Of a stretch of 39,638 nucleotides of DNA, positions 19,386 to 27,512 are shown piece by piece. The DNA comes from Acidaminococcales bacterium (GTDB taxonomy: Bacteria; Bacillota; Negativicutes; Acidaminococcales; JAISLQ01): NCBI GenBank assembly GCA_031290885.1, contig JAISLQ010000006.1, positions 1-39,638 of the forward strand, written 5' to 3'. A program made the position numbers and the translations under genes. Position 1 is the first letter of the stretch. Every line of letters begins with the position of its first letter. Under the pieces are notes generated by a model, which saw only the letters and a program-made list of their open reading frames with translations, did not search any database and was not told where the DNA came from.

Positions 19386-20378
19386 TTACCCGAACAATGA
19401 TTCGGCCTGCCGGTTGCTTTCAGTTTTGGATTTGGCGCAAACCTTTTGCTGCAACGCAAGCGTATTGCGTTCCCAAAACACGCCGTCCGCATAGCCTTGA
19501 ATGGTGGTTGCGTCGTCCGCCATTTCAAGACGTTTTTGCGCGTATGCACAATACTCCGCCTCTCGTTCAATGCCGATAAACCGACGGCCGAGTTTTTTTG
19601 CCACTACCGCCGACGTGCCCGAACCTACAAACGGGTCGAGAATCATATCGCCCGAATTGGAACTTGCCAAAACCAACTTCGCAAACAGCTTTTCGGGCTT
19701 TTGCGTTGGGTGGTCCGTGTTTTCCGGCATTGACCAATATGGAATGGAAATGTCGTCCCAAAAATTCGACGGAAAGGTGTCGCGGAAGTTCCCGTTTTCG
19801 CTTTCAATCCAATCCTTGGGTACGCCGTCAGCTTTGTATGGCGCAATAACGCGGCGGCGCATCTTGACATCGTCAACATTGAAGGTAAATGACTTCGGAG
19901 ATACGGTTGCGAACCAAATGTCCTCCATTGAATTTTTCCAGTTATGCATTGCTCCGCGCCCTTTTTCCCGCTGCCAAGTAATACGATTTTGGACAGTAAA
20001 ATATTCGCCGAGAAGCCGCCCGACAACAAGGCTTGTCTGCCAGTCGCTGCAAACGTAAACCGTAGCGTCGGCTTTCAAGGCATGGCGAACGGTTTCAAGC
20101 CAACGGCGCGTAAACACCGAATACTCCGCATCGTCCATTTTCTTGAATGCCTGGCTGCCATATAGTTTGTTCAAATTATATGGCGGATCAACGATGAGTA
20201 AATCCACAAAGCTATTTGGAAGCGTTTCGAGTATATCGAAAGCATCGCCGTGAATAATCATATTTTCGGGCTGCATATCTTCGTATGTACAAGAGCATGA
20301 CCCCATATATCGACTGACCTCGCTGTCGCTTAACGTAATCGTCCTATTGCGTTCAGCCCGTTGTGCCGCCATAGCCAT
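19386..20378 (-). CDS. Site-specific DNA methyltransferase, beta class (N6-adenine or N4-cytosine)
   Basis: 330 residues. The catalytic motif IV DPPYN (64-68) comes before the AdoMet motif I DPFVGSGT (248-255), which is the beta-class order; HPTQKPEKL precedes motif I as usual. The target-recognition region lies between them (about 115-225). DPPY is most often an adenine-N6 enzyme, but the base and recognition site cannot be read from sequence. Start ATG at 20378 follows GGAGG. It overlaps the upstream HTH gene by 26 bases and is followed by a frameshifted ORF instead of an intact endonuclease. Base composition and codon use appear more AT-rich and less biased than in neighbours, suggesting acquisition by transfer. 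Confidence 0.9.
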   Translation of the reverse strand: MAMAAQRAERNRTITLSDSEVSRYMGSCSCTYEDMQPENMIIHGDAFDILETLPNSFVDLLIVDPPYNLNKLYGSQAFKKMDDAEYSVFTRRWLETVRHALKADATVYVCSDWQTSLVVGRLLGEYFTVQNRITWQREKGRGAMHNWKNSMEDIWFATVSPKSFTFNVDDVKMRRRVIAPYKADGVPKDWIESENGNFRDTFPSNFWDDISIPYWSMPENTDHPTQKPEKLFAKLVLASSNSGDMILDPFVGSGTSAVVAKKLGRRFIGIEREAEYCAYAQKRLEMADDATTIQGYADGVFWERNTLALQQKVCAKSKTESNRQAESLFG

Positions 20379-20562
20379 GCAACCTCCGTCCGTTTTTGCG
20401 TCTGCCGTCTGCCGGCTTTGGCGTATCTTGGGGAACGAACCCGTTGCGCCCGCCTCTTGCTGCGCCGTCTATTTGACCGCTTGCGCACGGAGCTTGCACA
20501 CGTCTGTCGGTTATGCCCCGCCTTTCGGCTGCTTGCTTTGGCGTTGTCCAGCCAAAATCCAT
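20353..20562 (-). CDS. Small helix-turn-helix (excisionase-like) DNA-binding protein
   Basis: 69 residues starting MDFGWTTPKQAAERRGIT, with GAGGAGA five bases before the ATG at 20562. The pattern WTTPKQAAER-GITDRRVQ, a wing region GQIDGAARGGRN, and PQDTPKPADGR matches a common small HTH family in Firmicutes. Several core positions look altered: RG where WG is usual after AAER, a proline in the recognition-helix region (VQAPC), and GRNGFVPQ where GR.W.IP is usual. The last ten residues overlap the methyltransferase start. It may control the methyltransferase operon or may already be decaying. TATAAT at 20599-20604 on the minus strand could be its -10 box. Confidence 0.6.
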   Translation of the reverse strand: MDFGWTTPKQAAERRGITDRRVQAPCASGQIDGAARGGRNGFVPQDTPKPADGRRKNGRRLHGYGGTTG

Positions 20563-20693
20563 TTTGGTCTCCTCGCTCATTCCGATTCTAAAGTTTATTA
20601 TACTGCGAACAAACAAAGCAAGAAAGAAAGTGAAATTTCTAAAAAATTTCTCCGGCCCCGAAAAAAGTCCTTGACAAAACAGTCCGAATTATT

Positions 20694-21887
20694 TTACAAA
20701 CGGGGCCCTTCGTCCGCGCCGCTCGTCGCGGGCAAATCGGATCCTGACGCGAGGGCGCAGGCCACGGCCGCCCCGAATAGCGACGAGTTGCGCCCGGACA
20801 GGGTTTCAGGCGGTCTGGCGCCGAGCTTGGCGAGCGCGGCGTTCAACTCTTGCCGGAACAAGGGCATTTCGTTATAGATGGCACCGTCGATAAAAATTTC
20901 CTCCAAAGCCTCCCCTTTATGGGCAAGATAAAGGCTTATGCCGGAATATTCGGCGGCCGTGAGCGCGGCCGCCCTTTTGACGATAGCGCGGACAACGCCG
21001 GCCAAAGCGTTCGGCGCGCCGTCAAGGATTGCCGACAGTTCCACGGCCCTTTCCAGACGAACGCCCACGCCCAATGCCCGCGCAGCCAGGGACGCCAGTT
21101 TGGCCAGATAATCGCCGGCCGTCATCTTTTCCATGAGCTGGCCGCCCGGCCGGGAACTCGAAAGATCAAGCTCTTGGTCGAAACGGTTGCGGCAAGCCGG
21201 GGAAAAATTGCCTGTTTCCAGATTTATGGCCATCTTTCGGTCGGGTTCGTAATAGCAACTGTTGTGGCCGGTGCCGCAAACGCTGCCGACAATGTTTTTT
21301 TTGCCTGACTGGTAGGCGGACGCCAGCAAAACCGCCGTCGCATCGTTTAAAATGACGGCGGGGACAATGTCGCCGCGGCCGATAAAAAGCAGCTTTTGGC
21401 GCAACAGGCCGTTCACGTTTATGTTTTGGGCGCCCGCAAAAGAGATTTCCTTGGTCCAATTGTGCGCCCGGGCGTCATGGGCACCGGGGAAAACGACGGT
21501 CGAATGGGAAAAAGTATGCCCCAAAAAACCGCCCTGTTGCCCAGCAAAGTCGCTTATCTTGCGGGCGATATCGAAAAAAAGCGCGTCCACTTCGTGCCCG
21601 GCCGCGGCGGACAGTTCTTTGAGCGGCCATTTGCGGGCGGCGTTTTGCGTGATAAAGCCGCGCCGCAAAGTTATATGCGCCAGGCGCAAATTGCTGCCGC
21701 CAAAATCCAGGGCGAAAAAATCCCCTTCCTCCCGGCCGCCGGGCAAGCCGAGAAAAGACGGGAGAAAGAGAAAGGGCGACGGCTCCCCCCGCAGGCCGGC
21801 GGAAAGCGCCGCCTCCACGCGGCCGGCTTCATCAAGAAGCTGTTCACGGGTCAAAGAGAACTCGCCTATTACGTCCTTTTCCGTCAT
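20694..21887 (-). CDS. Hexokinase (eukaryotic-type hexokinase fold family)
   Basis: 397-residue sugar kinase with the large hexokinase family pattern rather than the ROK or Glk type. It has phosphate-1 DFGGSNLR (61-68), GHTFSHST (123-130, matching the G-TFSF segment of yeast hexokinase), NWTKEI (143-148), catalytic D182 in VILNDATAVL and phosphate-2 GTGHNSCY (205-212). It should make glucose-6-phosphate in the cytoplasm. The start ATG at 21887 overlaps the stop of the upstream reductase gene as ATGA, so the two are translationally coupled; an upstream extension of the frame is inside that gene and unlikely. It could feed the glycogen pathway. It is the last gene of a five-gene unit. Confidence 0.85.
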   Translation of the reverse strand: MTEKDVIGEFSLTREQLLDEAGRVEAALSAGLRGEPSPFLFLPSFLGLPGGREEGDFFALDFGGSNLRLAHITLRRGFITQNAARKWPLKELSAAAGHEVDALFFDIARKISDFAGQQGGFLGHTFSHSTVVFPGAHDARAHNWTKEISFAGAQNINVNGLLRQKLLFIGRGDIVPAVILNDATAVLLASAYQSGKKNIVGSVCGTGHNSCYYEPDRKMAINLETGNFSPACRNRFDQELDLSSSRPGGQLMEKMTAGDYLAKLASLAARALGVGVRLERAVELSAILDGAPNALAGVVRAIVKRAAALTAAEYSGISLYLAHKGEALEEIFIDGAIYNEMPLFRQELNAALAKLGARPPETLSGRNSSLFGAAVACALASGSDLPATSGADEGPRL

Positions 21888-23551
21888 TTTGCCATCAGCC
21901 CCTGCTCCAAAGCCATTGCGCGCCAACTCATGTAGCCGCCGCTCATGTTTACCGCGTCAAAGCCTTTTTGCGTCAAAGCGCGGCAGGCGATGTAACTGCG
22001 CAGGCCCGAATGGCAGAAAACATATATGGTCCTGTCCTTGGGCAATTCGCCTGCCCGTTCGCGCAATTCATGCAGGGGAATGTTAAGCGCGCCCTTTATC
22101 GGGGCGCCGGCGCACTCATCCGCCGTGCGCACGTCAAGCAGAAAGCGCGCTCCGCCCGGCGGCGCGTCCTGCCAGAAAGCTTGCCTTAGCTCGCCGGACA
22201 GCACTTTTGCCGCTACGTCGCCGGCGTAATTGACCGGATCCCGGGCAGAGGCGTAAGGCGGGGCGTACGCCAATTCCAGCTCGCCAAGGCCGCGCACGGT
22301 CAGAGCGCTTTTGAGCGCGGCGGCGAAAACATCGGCGCGTTTGTCCGCCCCGCTTTTGCCGACGACCTGCGCCCCCAGTATTTTGCCGCTGCCGGCGGCA
22401 AAAAGCAGCTTGATCGAAAGCGGCGACCCGCCGGGATAATAAGCGGCGTGGCTGGCCGGATGCAGATATACTTTGTCATAATTTGCCCCGGCCGCCTTTA
22501 AATCTTTTTCATTGGCGCCCGTGGCGGCGGCGGTCAAATCAAAAACCTTCACGGCCGCCGAGGCCAATACCCGGCCGAAGGGCTTTTTCTCCCCGGCGAT
22601 ATGCGCGGCCGCCACGCGCGCCTGCTTGCCGGCGTTTCCGGCCAGGGCGGCTATGAACGGGCGGCCTGTTGCCATGTGCGTGCTTTCCACCGCGTCGCCG
22701 GCCGCGTAAATGTCCTTGTCGGAAGTCTGCATGAACCGGTTGGTTTTTATGCCGCCGGACTTGCCTATTTTCAGCCCCGCCGCCTCGGCAAGGGCTGTTT
22801 CCGGGCGAATTCCCATGCTCAAAAGGACAAAATCGGTTTTGAGTTCGCCCCCCCTTTCCCCGCTTAACCGCAGGACGAGTTCGCCGCCTTTTTTTTCAAT
22901 TCCGGCAAGAAACGTTTTCAGGCGCAAATCAACCTTTTTTTGCCTGATATGGTTTTGCAGGATGGCCGCCATTTCCGGGTCAAAAGCCGGCATGACTTGG
23001 CCGGACGCTTCTATGAGCGCCGTTTTTAATCCCAAGGCGCAAAAGTTCTCCGCCGCTTCCAGCCCGATAGAGCCGCCGCCGATTACCGCCGCCCGCTCCG
23101 GTTTTCGCGTGTTGAGGAATGTTTTCAGCGCGGCCGTGCCTTCAACGTCTTTGAGGATGAATACCTCCGCAAGCCCCGCCCCGGCGATGGGGGGGCGCAC
23201 GGCATAAGAACCGGGCGCCAGCAGGAGTTTGTCGTAAGGATAATTCAAAAGCTCCCCGCCGGGCAATTTTTTGGCCGTAACGGTCTTTTGTTTTCGGTTG
23301 ATAGCGACGACTTCGGTGTTTACCAAAACCGTAACATTGAAGCGGCCTTTTAAAGTGGCGGGCGTGTGCAAAACAAGCTCGTCCTCGTCTTTGATCAAGC
23401 CGCCGATATAATAAGGCAGGCCGCAGTTGGCGTAAGAAACGTAAGGGCCGCGCTCGAACACGGTAATTTCGGCGTTTTCGTCCAGCCGCCGCATTTTCGC
23501 CGCGAACGCCGCGCCGGCGGCTACGCCGCCTACAACGAGATATTTAGCCAC
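21884..23551 (-). CDS. CoA-disulfide reductase with C-terminal rhodanese domain
   Basis: 555 residues. The FAD site VVGGVAAGA is at the N-terminus, and the redox cysteine falls exactly at C43 (YANCGLPYYIGG), as in characterised CoA-disulfide reductases. This numbering and the spacing from AAAGGA support the GTG at 23551 as start over an in-frame GTG at 23560. An NAD(P)H-binding VIGGGSIGLEAAE and a dimerisation domain follow. The last ~100 residues are a rhodanese domain with active C513 in CHSGLRS. The fusion reduces CoA disulfide, persulfides or polysulfide using NAD(P)H. This fits redox and sulfur homeostasis in an anaerobe; the preferred substrate is unknown. Confidence 0.92.
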   Translation of the reverse strand: MAKYLVVGGVAAGAAFAAKMRRLDENAEITVFERGPYVSYANCGLPYYIGGLIKDEDELVLHTPATLKGRFNVTVLVNTEVVAINRKQKTVTAKKLPGGELLNYPYDKLLLAPGSYAVRPPIAGAGLAEVFILKDVEGTAALKTFLNTRKPERAAVIGGGSIGLEAAENFCALGLKTALIEASGQVMPAFDPEMAAILQNHIRQKKVDLRLKTFLAGIEKKGGELVLRLSGERGGELKTDFVLLSMGIRPETALAEAAGLKIGKSGGIKTNRFMQTSDKDIYAAGDAVESTHMATGRPFIAALAGNAGKQARVAAAHIAGEKKPFGRVLASAAVKVFDLTAAATGANEKDLKAAGANYDKVYLHPASHAAYYPGGSPLSIKLLFAAGSGKILGAQVVGKSGADKRADVFAAALKSALTVRGLGELELAYAPPYASARDPVNYAGDVAAKVLSGELRQAFWQDAPPGGARFLLDVRTADECAGAPIKGALNIPLHELRERAGELPKDRTIYVFCHSGLRSYIACRALTQKGFDAVNMSGGYMSWRAMALEQGLMAK

Positions 23552-23593
23552 GACACGCACACATCCTTTGCCGCAAAATAACGCCCGCCCCGA

Positions 23594-24037
23594 TCAGTTT
23601 TCGGCGGCCAGCCCTTTTTGCGCAAGATATTCCGCCAAAAGGGACGCCGTCTTAACCACCAGCTTCAGGCAGTTGATATTCTGTTCGCGCGTGCCGAAAT
23701 CAAACTTGCGCAATGTGTCGCAGTTGGCGGCGCTATTGGCGGCGGCAAATTTTTCGTAAAAACCTTTGCTCAAATCATACATAGATGCCCTCTCCCCTTC
23801 CGGCGGGCGGGGGCGGCCGGCCAAGGCGCCCAGCACCATGACGCTGCCCGAGAGCGCGCCGCACAGATCGCCGGCGTGTCCGATCCCTCCGCCGAAACAA
23901 CTGGCAAGCCTTACGTTTTCCCCTATCCCCAGATTGCATAGCTCATCGAAAGTAACGACGATCGCCTCGGCGCAATTGATGCCTTTTTTGTATTTTTCCC
24001 CGCTCAGCGCCGCCGCTTTTTCCACAAATGCCCCCAT
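23594..24037 (-). CDS. C_GCAxxG_C_C family redox-like protein
   Basis: 147 residues with spaced cysteines in the family pattern: NCAEA near residue 21, ASCFGGGIGHAGDLCGALSG in the middle, then NCDTL and NCLKL near the C-terminus. These proteins are thought to bind a cofactor or act as redox or disulfide partners, with no defined reaction. Start ATG at 24037 has GGGGGGAGA five bases upstream. It sits 14 bases after the PHP gene and about 40 bases before the CoA-disulfide reductase. A thiol-redox link with that enzyme is reasonable but is inference from neighbourhood. Confidence 0.85.
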   Translation of the reverse strand: MGAFVEKAAALSGEKYKKGINCAEAIVVTFDELCNLGIGENVRLASCFGGGIGHAGDLCGALSGSVMVLGALAGRPRPPEGERASMYDLSKGFYEKFAAANSAANCDTLRKFDFGTREQNINCLKLVVKTASLLAEYLAQKGLAAEN

Positions 24038-24051
24038 GTTCGTCTCCCCCC

Positions 24052-24858
24052 TTATTTTGTGCGGCGCAAAGCGCCGCCTTGCTCCTTGCGGTCAAAAAAC
24101 ATTTTGCGGTTTTTGTAATATACGGGCCTTAGCCCGATGCTTTCGGCCATTTCCCAAGCCGCGGCGATCCCGCGCCCGACGTTTTCGGCGCAATGGGCAT
24201 CGGAACCGATCGTTACATATTTGCCCCCCAACTCGCGGTAACGGCGGTAAAGCGCAAACAGGCAAGCAACGGCCGTTTTGTCGTCGAACCGGCGCGTATT
24301 GATTTCCAGGACTTTTTCTTTTTTTAGGAGTTCGGCGCAGACCGCCGACCACTCAGCGTAAAAATCGTCTATATATAAATTCCGGTCGCTGTAGGCCGCG
24401 TAACGGCAAATATAGTCAACATGCCCAAGCGTGTCGAAATCATCGAAATCACGCACGCAATCCGCCATGACCGCGAGATAACGCCCGTAAACCGCCTTTT
24501 TTTCGTTGTTTAGCGTATAGGCGGGGCTGTAAATGTCGATCCCGTCCACCACGTGGATGGAACCGATTATCTCGTCAAACGGCCAGCCTTTTATGATTTC
24601 CTTGTTTTTCTCCGCGCACTCGGCCCGAAGCCCCAGTTCCAAGCCGAGCAGCAGCTCGCTTTCTTTGCGCAAAGGATTCAGCGTGGCAAAATATTCATTG
24701 AAATCAAAGACAAATTCTTCCGGGTTTTCCGGATAATCCAAGTCCAGGTGTTCCGTGATGATTATGCCGATCCCCAGCTTTTGGGCGGCGCTTAGCGCCT
24801 GGCGGTGATCCATGCGGGAATCGCAGGAAAAAGTCGTATGCAAATGCGTGTCGAACAT
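24052..24858 (-). CDS. PHP-domain phosphatase (histidinol-phosphatase-like)
   Basis: 268 residues beginning MFDTHLHTTFSCDSRM, with the metal motif HLH at 5-7 of a PHP domain. Other metal-site blocks are ITEHLD, GLELG, GSIH, GHVDYICR and the C-terminal GSDAHCAENVGRG. The closest functional group is the HisK/HisJ histidinol-phosphatase family, but there are no other histidine genes nearby, so the substrate is open. Two adjacent ATGs (24861 and 24858) follow GGGAGG; I use the second for spacing. The open frame extends far upstream, but only inside the chbG gene. It begins 11-14 bases after the chbG stop. Confidence 0.88.
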   Translation of the reverse strand: MFDTHLHTTFSCDSRMDHRQALSAAQKLGIGIIITEHLDLDYPENPEEFVFDFNEYFATLNPLRKESELLLGLELGLRAECAEKNKEIIKGWPFDEIIGSIHVVDGIDIYSPAYTLNNEKKAVYGRYLAVMADCVRDFDDFDTLGHVDYICRYAAYSDRNLYIDDFYAEWSAVCAELLKKEKVLEINTRRFDDKTAVACLFALYRRYRELGGKYVTIGSDAHCAENVGRGIAAAWEMAESIGLRPVYYKNRKMFFDRKEQGGALRRTK

Positions 24859-24872
24859 CATGCCCTCCCGTG

Positions 24873-25619
24873 TTATAAAGCGGCGAAGGAAACAAGGTTG
24901 ATTCCCTGCGCGCGCGCGGCCGCACGGATTCGCGGCGAGAGCAGGATCTCCAGTTCGTTTTGCCGGCCGAGGCTGTAGGAACTTATCCCGCCCAGCTCGT
25001 CGTCCGCCCTGCCGGGATGGCACATCAATTCCAGCGTGCCTTCCCAGGGGACGGCCAAAAGCGCGAGGATCTGTTCGAGCGTGGCCTGCCCGCCGTAGAA
25101 GCCGCCGAAAAAAAAGTCCGGGCTGCGGATTTGCCTGTAACGGTTTTCGCTTGCCGCCACCGTGCGCCTCAATGGCACATTCAGCTCCCTGGCCAGCGCG
25201 ATCGCTATGTCCTCTATCTCCTCGCCCAAGCGCTCATGAATGAAGTGATGGCTGTCGAGATGGTCGGGCCGGATGCCCAAAGACAGCAGCCGCCCCAATT
25301 GCGCCCGCCACTCGATTTCGACTTCCCCTGCGGCCGGCTTCTCCCGCCGCAGCCGGTCGGCGCCCTTAAAAAAGCCCTTCCCGTCAAGCAGCGACCTTAT
25401 TTTTTCCGGCGGCGCCGCCGGGCGCCCGTAGGTAAGGCAAAGATGCAGCCCCAGCGGAATCTCGGCCTCTTTCGCCAAAGCGGCCGCTTGCGCCGGAAAA
25501 CCGCCCGTTACCAGCATGCTTGAGCTGGTAACGGCGCCCCGTTTGAAAGCGTCGACTATTCCCGCGCTGCAGGCCATGGACAAAGCAAAATCGTCCGCGT
25601 TTACGATAAGGTTGCGCAT
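24873..25619 (-). CDS. ChbG/HpnK (YdjC-like) carbohydrate deacetylase
   Basis: 248-residue member of the YdjC/ChbG fold. It has NADDF at 7-11 with metal-binding D10, GLHLCLT with H59, HLDSHHFIHE starting at H120 (second metal ligands) and CHPG near residue 200. Family members remove acetyl groups from small sugars such as chitobiose or hopanoid glucosamine. No chitobiose or hopanoid genes are present, so the sugar is unknown. First gene of a five-gene unit, with an extended -10 promoter just upstream. Confidence 0.87.
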   Translation of the reverse strand: MRNLIVNADDFALSMACSAGIVDAFKRGAVTSSSMLVTGGFPAQAAALAKEAEIPLGLHLCLTYGRPAAPPEKIRSLLDGKGFFKGADRLRREKPAAGEVEIEWRAQLGRLLSLGIRPDHLDSHHFIHERLGEEIEDIAIALARELNVPLRRTVAASENRYRQIRSPDFFFGGFYGGQATLEQILALLAVPWEGTLELMCHPGRADDELGGISSYSLGRQNELEILLSPRIRAAARAQGINLVSFAAL

Positions 25620-25651
25620 AGGCGCCCTGCCTTAAAAAGTTCTTGTTTTTT

Positions 25652-25680
25652 ATTATAACATATCCGGCGGCATTGAACGA
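25652..25680 (-). promoter_or_regulatory. Extended -10 promoter for the chbG-to-hexokinase unit
   Basis: On the minus strand TGTTATAAT (complement of 25652-25660) is a perfect -10 box with the TGn extension, 32 bases before the chbG start. The -35 region (TTCGTT-like) is weak, which is common for extended -10 promoters. Confidence 0.55.
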
Positions 25681-25697
25681 AGCTTTTGCGTGAGAAG

Positions 25698-25735
25698 CAA
25701 AAAGGGCCTGACAGCTGAAATGGCCGCCAGGCCCT
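25698..25735 (-). terminator. Terminator of the GRE-MFS unit
   Basis: Arms AGGGCCTG (25703-25710) and CAGGCCCT (25728-25735) form an 8-bp stem with a 17-base loop, followed on the minus strand by TTTTT. It lies about 130 bases after the MFS stop, and the chbG promoter begins right after it. Confidence 0.75.
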
Positions 25736-25864
25736 CTCGGACCCAAATTCACCGCGCCCTTGCCGGGCGCCCGCCGCTCGCTTGCCGCTGCGTTAATTCG
25801 TTTGAATTTAAGCTTTGAAGATGAATTTTCGCATGGCATGGACTATCCGGGCGCAAGCCCCTTC

Positions 25865-27136
25865 TCATTTGGCGCCAGGGAAAGCCTGCTTGATAGGCAG
25901 CGTAAGGGCGAACAAAGCGGAAGCCACGTAAGACCAGAGGGCAAAGGAGAAGGACGCGTCATAAGAACCCGTCACATCGAGGAAATATCCGCCCAAAAAA
26001 CTTCCCGTCGCCGGGCCGATGCCCATAACGACCAATGTGCCCAGGCCCCATATTTTGCCGAAATTTTTGCCGCCGTAAATAGTTCCCACGTATCCGGCGA
26101 TGCCGCCCGGCTCAATTGCCCAGTAGATAGCAAAGAATACGCAGGCTATAATGCCGTAGGCCATTGACACGCCGCTCAAGCGCAGGATCAAAACACCGAT
26201 TATGCCGCATATGGGAGCGATAATGACCATAAGTTTCCTTGCTTTGCCTTCGGAACCGAGCTTTCCGACCAGGCTATCGGCGACCACGCCGGTGCCGGGC
26301 ATTGTAACGAGGCCGCACACGCCGATGGCGATGTACAGAGTCCCCGCTGTCGCGGTGGAAAATCCGTGCGTGGTAATCCAATAGTTGACCAATTGCGTCC
26401 AGATCAAAAATTCAGCCATCATGCTGCCCAGGAAGGCAATGACGGCGCCCCAGATGGGCCAAGTTTTAAAAGCGGTCTTAACGTCCCAGGGGGGAGGGGC
26501 CGCCGCGCCGGCGACCGGCGCAACCAGGCCGTAAGGCTCATAGCCGTAGTGATCGGGGTTCTTTCGCGCAAAAAAAGCCGCCATGGCCAACAATACAAAT
26601 ACGATGGCGGCCAAGATTCTCATGGCTTCGCGCCAGTCCATGGTAAGCAGCAGCTGATTGAGCACCAGGCTAAGCAGAAGCTGCGCCATGGGCGCGCCCA
26701 TGAAGGCCATGCCCCAGCTTTTGCCATAGTAACGGCCAATGAACCATTTGCGCACGGAAGCGGTGGACGATACCCACAGCATGCCTGTCCCTATTCCGGC
26801 AAACAACGAATAGGTGAGCAGATAGGTAGCGTAGCTGTCGGCAAAGCTGCACAGAAAAAATCCGAGCGCGGCAAAAACGGAACCAATGGCAAAAGCTTGC
26901 CTGGTGCCCCATTTGTCCACAATCATTCCGCTGAAGTATGCGGTAACGCCGTAAATAACCATCATCAAAGAATAGCCCATGGAAGTCTGTCCAACAGTCC
27001 AGCCCATGCCGCTTGCCAACGGGCGCAGGAGCAAAGAGAAGGAAGACCGATATCCGAACAGGCAGAACACTGCCAACCAAGCGGCAAATACGACCATGTT
27101 GCCACTTGATTTTTTGTGCGCTTCACTGTTAATCAT
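25865..27136 (-). CDS. MFS transporter of the oxalate/formate antiporter (OFA) type
   Basis: 423-residue, 12-helix major facilitator. The loop between helices 2 and 3 reads GMIVDKWGTRQAF, the usual MFS A-motif position. The overall pattern (GYRSSFSLLLRPLASGMGW, SSTASVRKWFIGRYYGKSWG, YGGKNFGKIWGLGTLVVMGIGP) is that of OFA-family organic-acid carriers. The ATG at 27136 is chosen because GGAGGGA lies 8 bases upstream. It follows the GRE gene in the same direction after a 376-base gap and ends at a terminator, so it probably moves the substrate or product of the GRE, most likely a carboxylate. A truncated relative lies at 31398-31568. Confidence 0.85.
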   Translation of the reverse strand: MINSEAHKKSSGNMVVFAAWLAVFCLFGYRSSFSLLLRPLASGMGWTVGQTSMGYSLMMVIYGVTAYFSGMIVDKWGTRQAFAIGSVFAALGFFLCSFADSYATYLLTYSLFAGIGTGMLWVSSTASVRKWFIGRYYGKSWGMAFMGAPMAQLLLSLVLNQLLLTMDWREAMRILAAIVFVLLAMAAFFARKNPDHYGYEPYGLVAPVAGAAAPPPWDVKTAFKTWPIWGAVIAFLGSMMAEFLIWTQLVNYWITTHGFSTATAGTLYIAIGVCGLVTMPGTGVVADSLVGKLGSEGKARKLMVIIAPICGIIGVLILRLSGVSMAYGIIACVFFAIYWAIEPGGIAGYVGTIYGGKNFGKIWGLGTLVVMGIGPATGSFLGGYFLDVTGSYDASFSFALWSYVASALFALTLPIKQAFPGAK

Positions 27137-27142
27137 TAGCAA

Positions 27143-27512
27143 GATCCCTCCTTACCGCGATAAATAGTAGCACGCAATTTAAGTGTTTGCTGAAATATGC
27201 CGGCAAAACATGGCGGCAACATAGCCCCGCTTTGCTATGCGCAAAATGCGGGCAGCGCGTTTTTTGCGGACGGGAAACGCGCCGCTTCCGCCATTTTGCC
27301 AAACAGCGCGGCGCCCCCGGATGCCGCTCGCGCCTGTTCCGGCGCAGCCGGTTTTGAAATTAATTTGCTGTAAACAAAGGCAAAGAAAGGGGGCTGAGAC
27401 TACAGGCGCAATCATCAAATATAGCCAGCCAGCCCCAGCCCTTCCTTGTTGTCAGATATTGGCTGTTTCAGCTAATGTTTCAAGCCTTCTGCCAACTTTG
27501 CGCACTTTTAAA
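27143..27512 (-). other. Long gap between GRE and MFS genes
   Basis: No gene seen in 370 bases. On the minus strand, about 75 bases after the GRE stop, CAGCCCC (27430-27436) can pair with GGGGGCTG (27389-27396) across a ~33-base loop, followed by a T-rich stretch. This could be a weak or leaky terminator that lowers MFS expression relative to the GRE. The rest is GC-rich with short inverted repeats such as CATAGC/GCTATG near 27220-27240. Confidence 0.35.
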
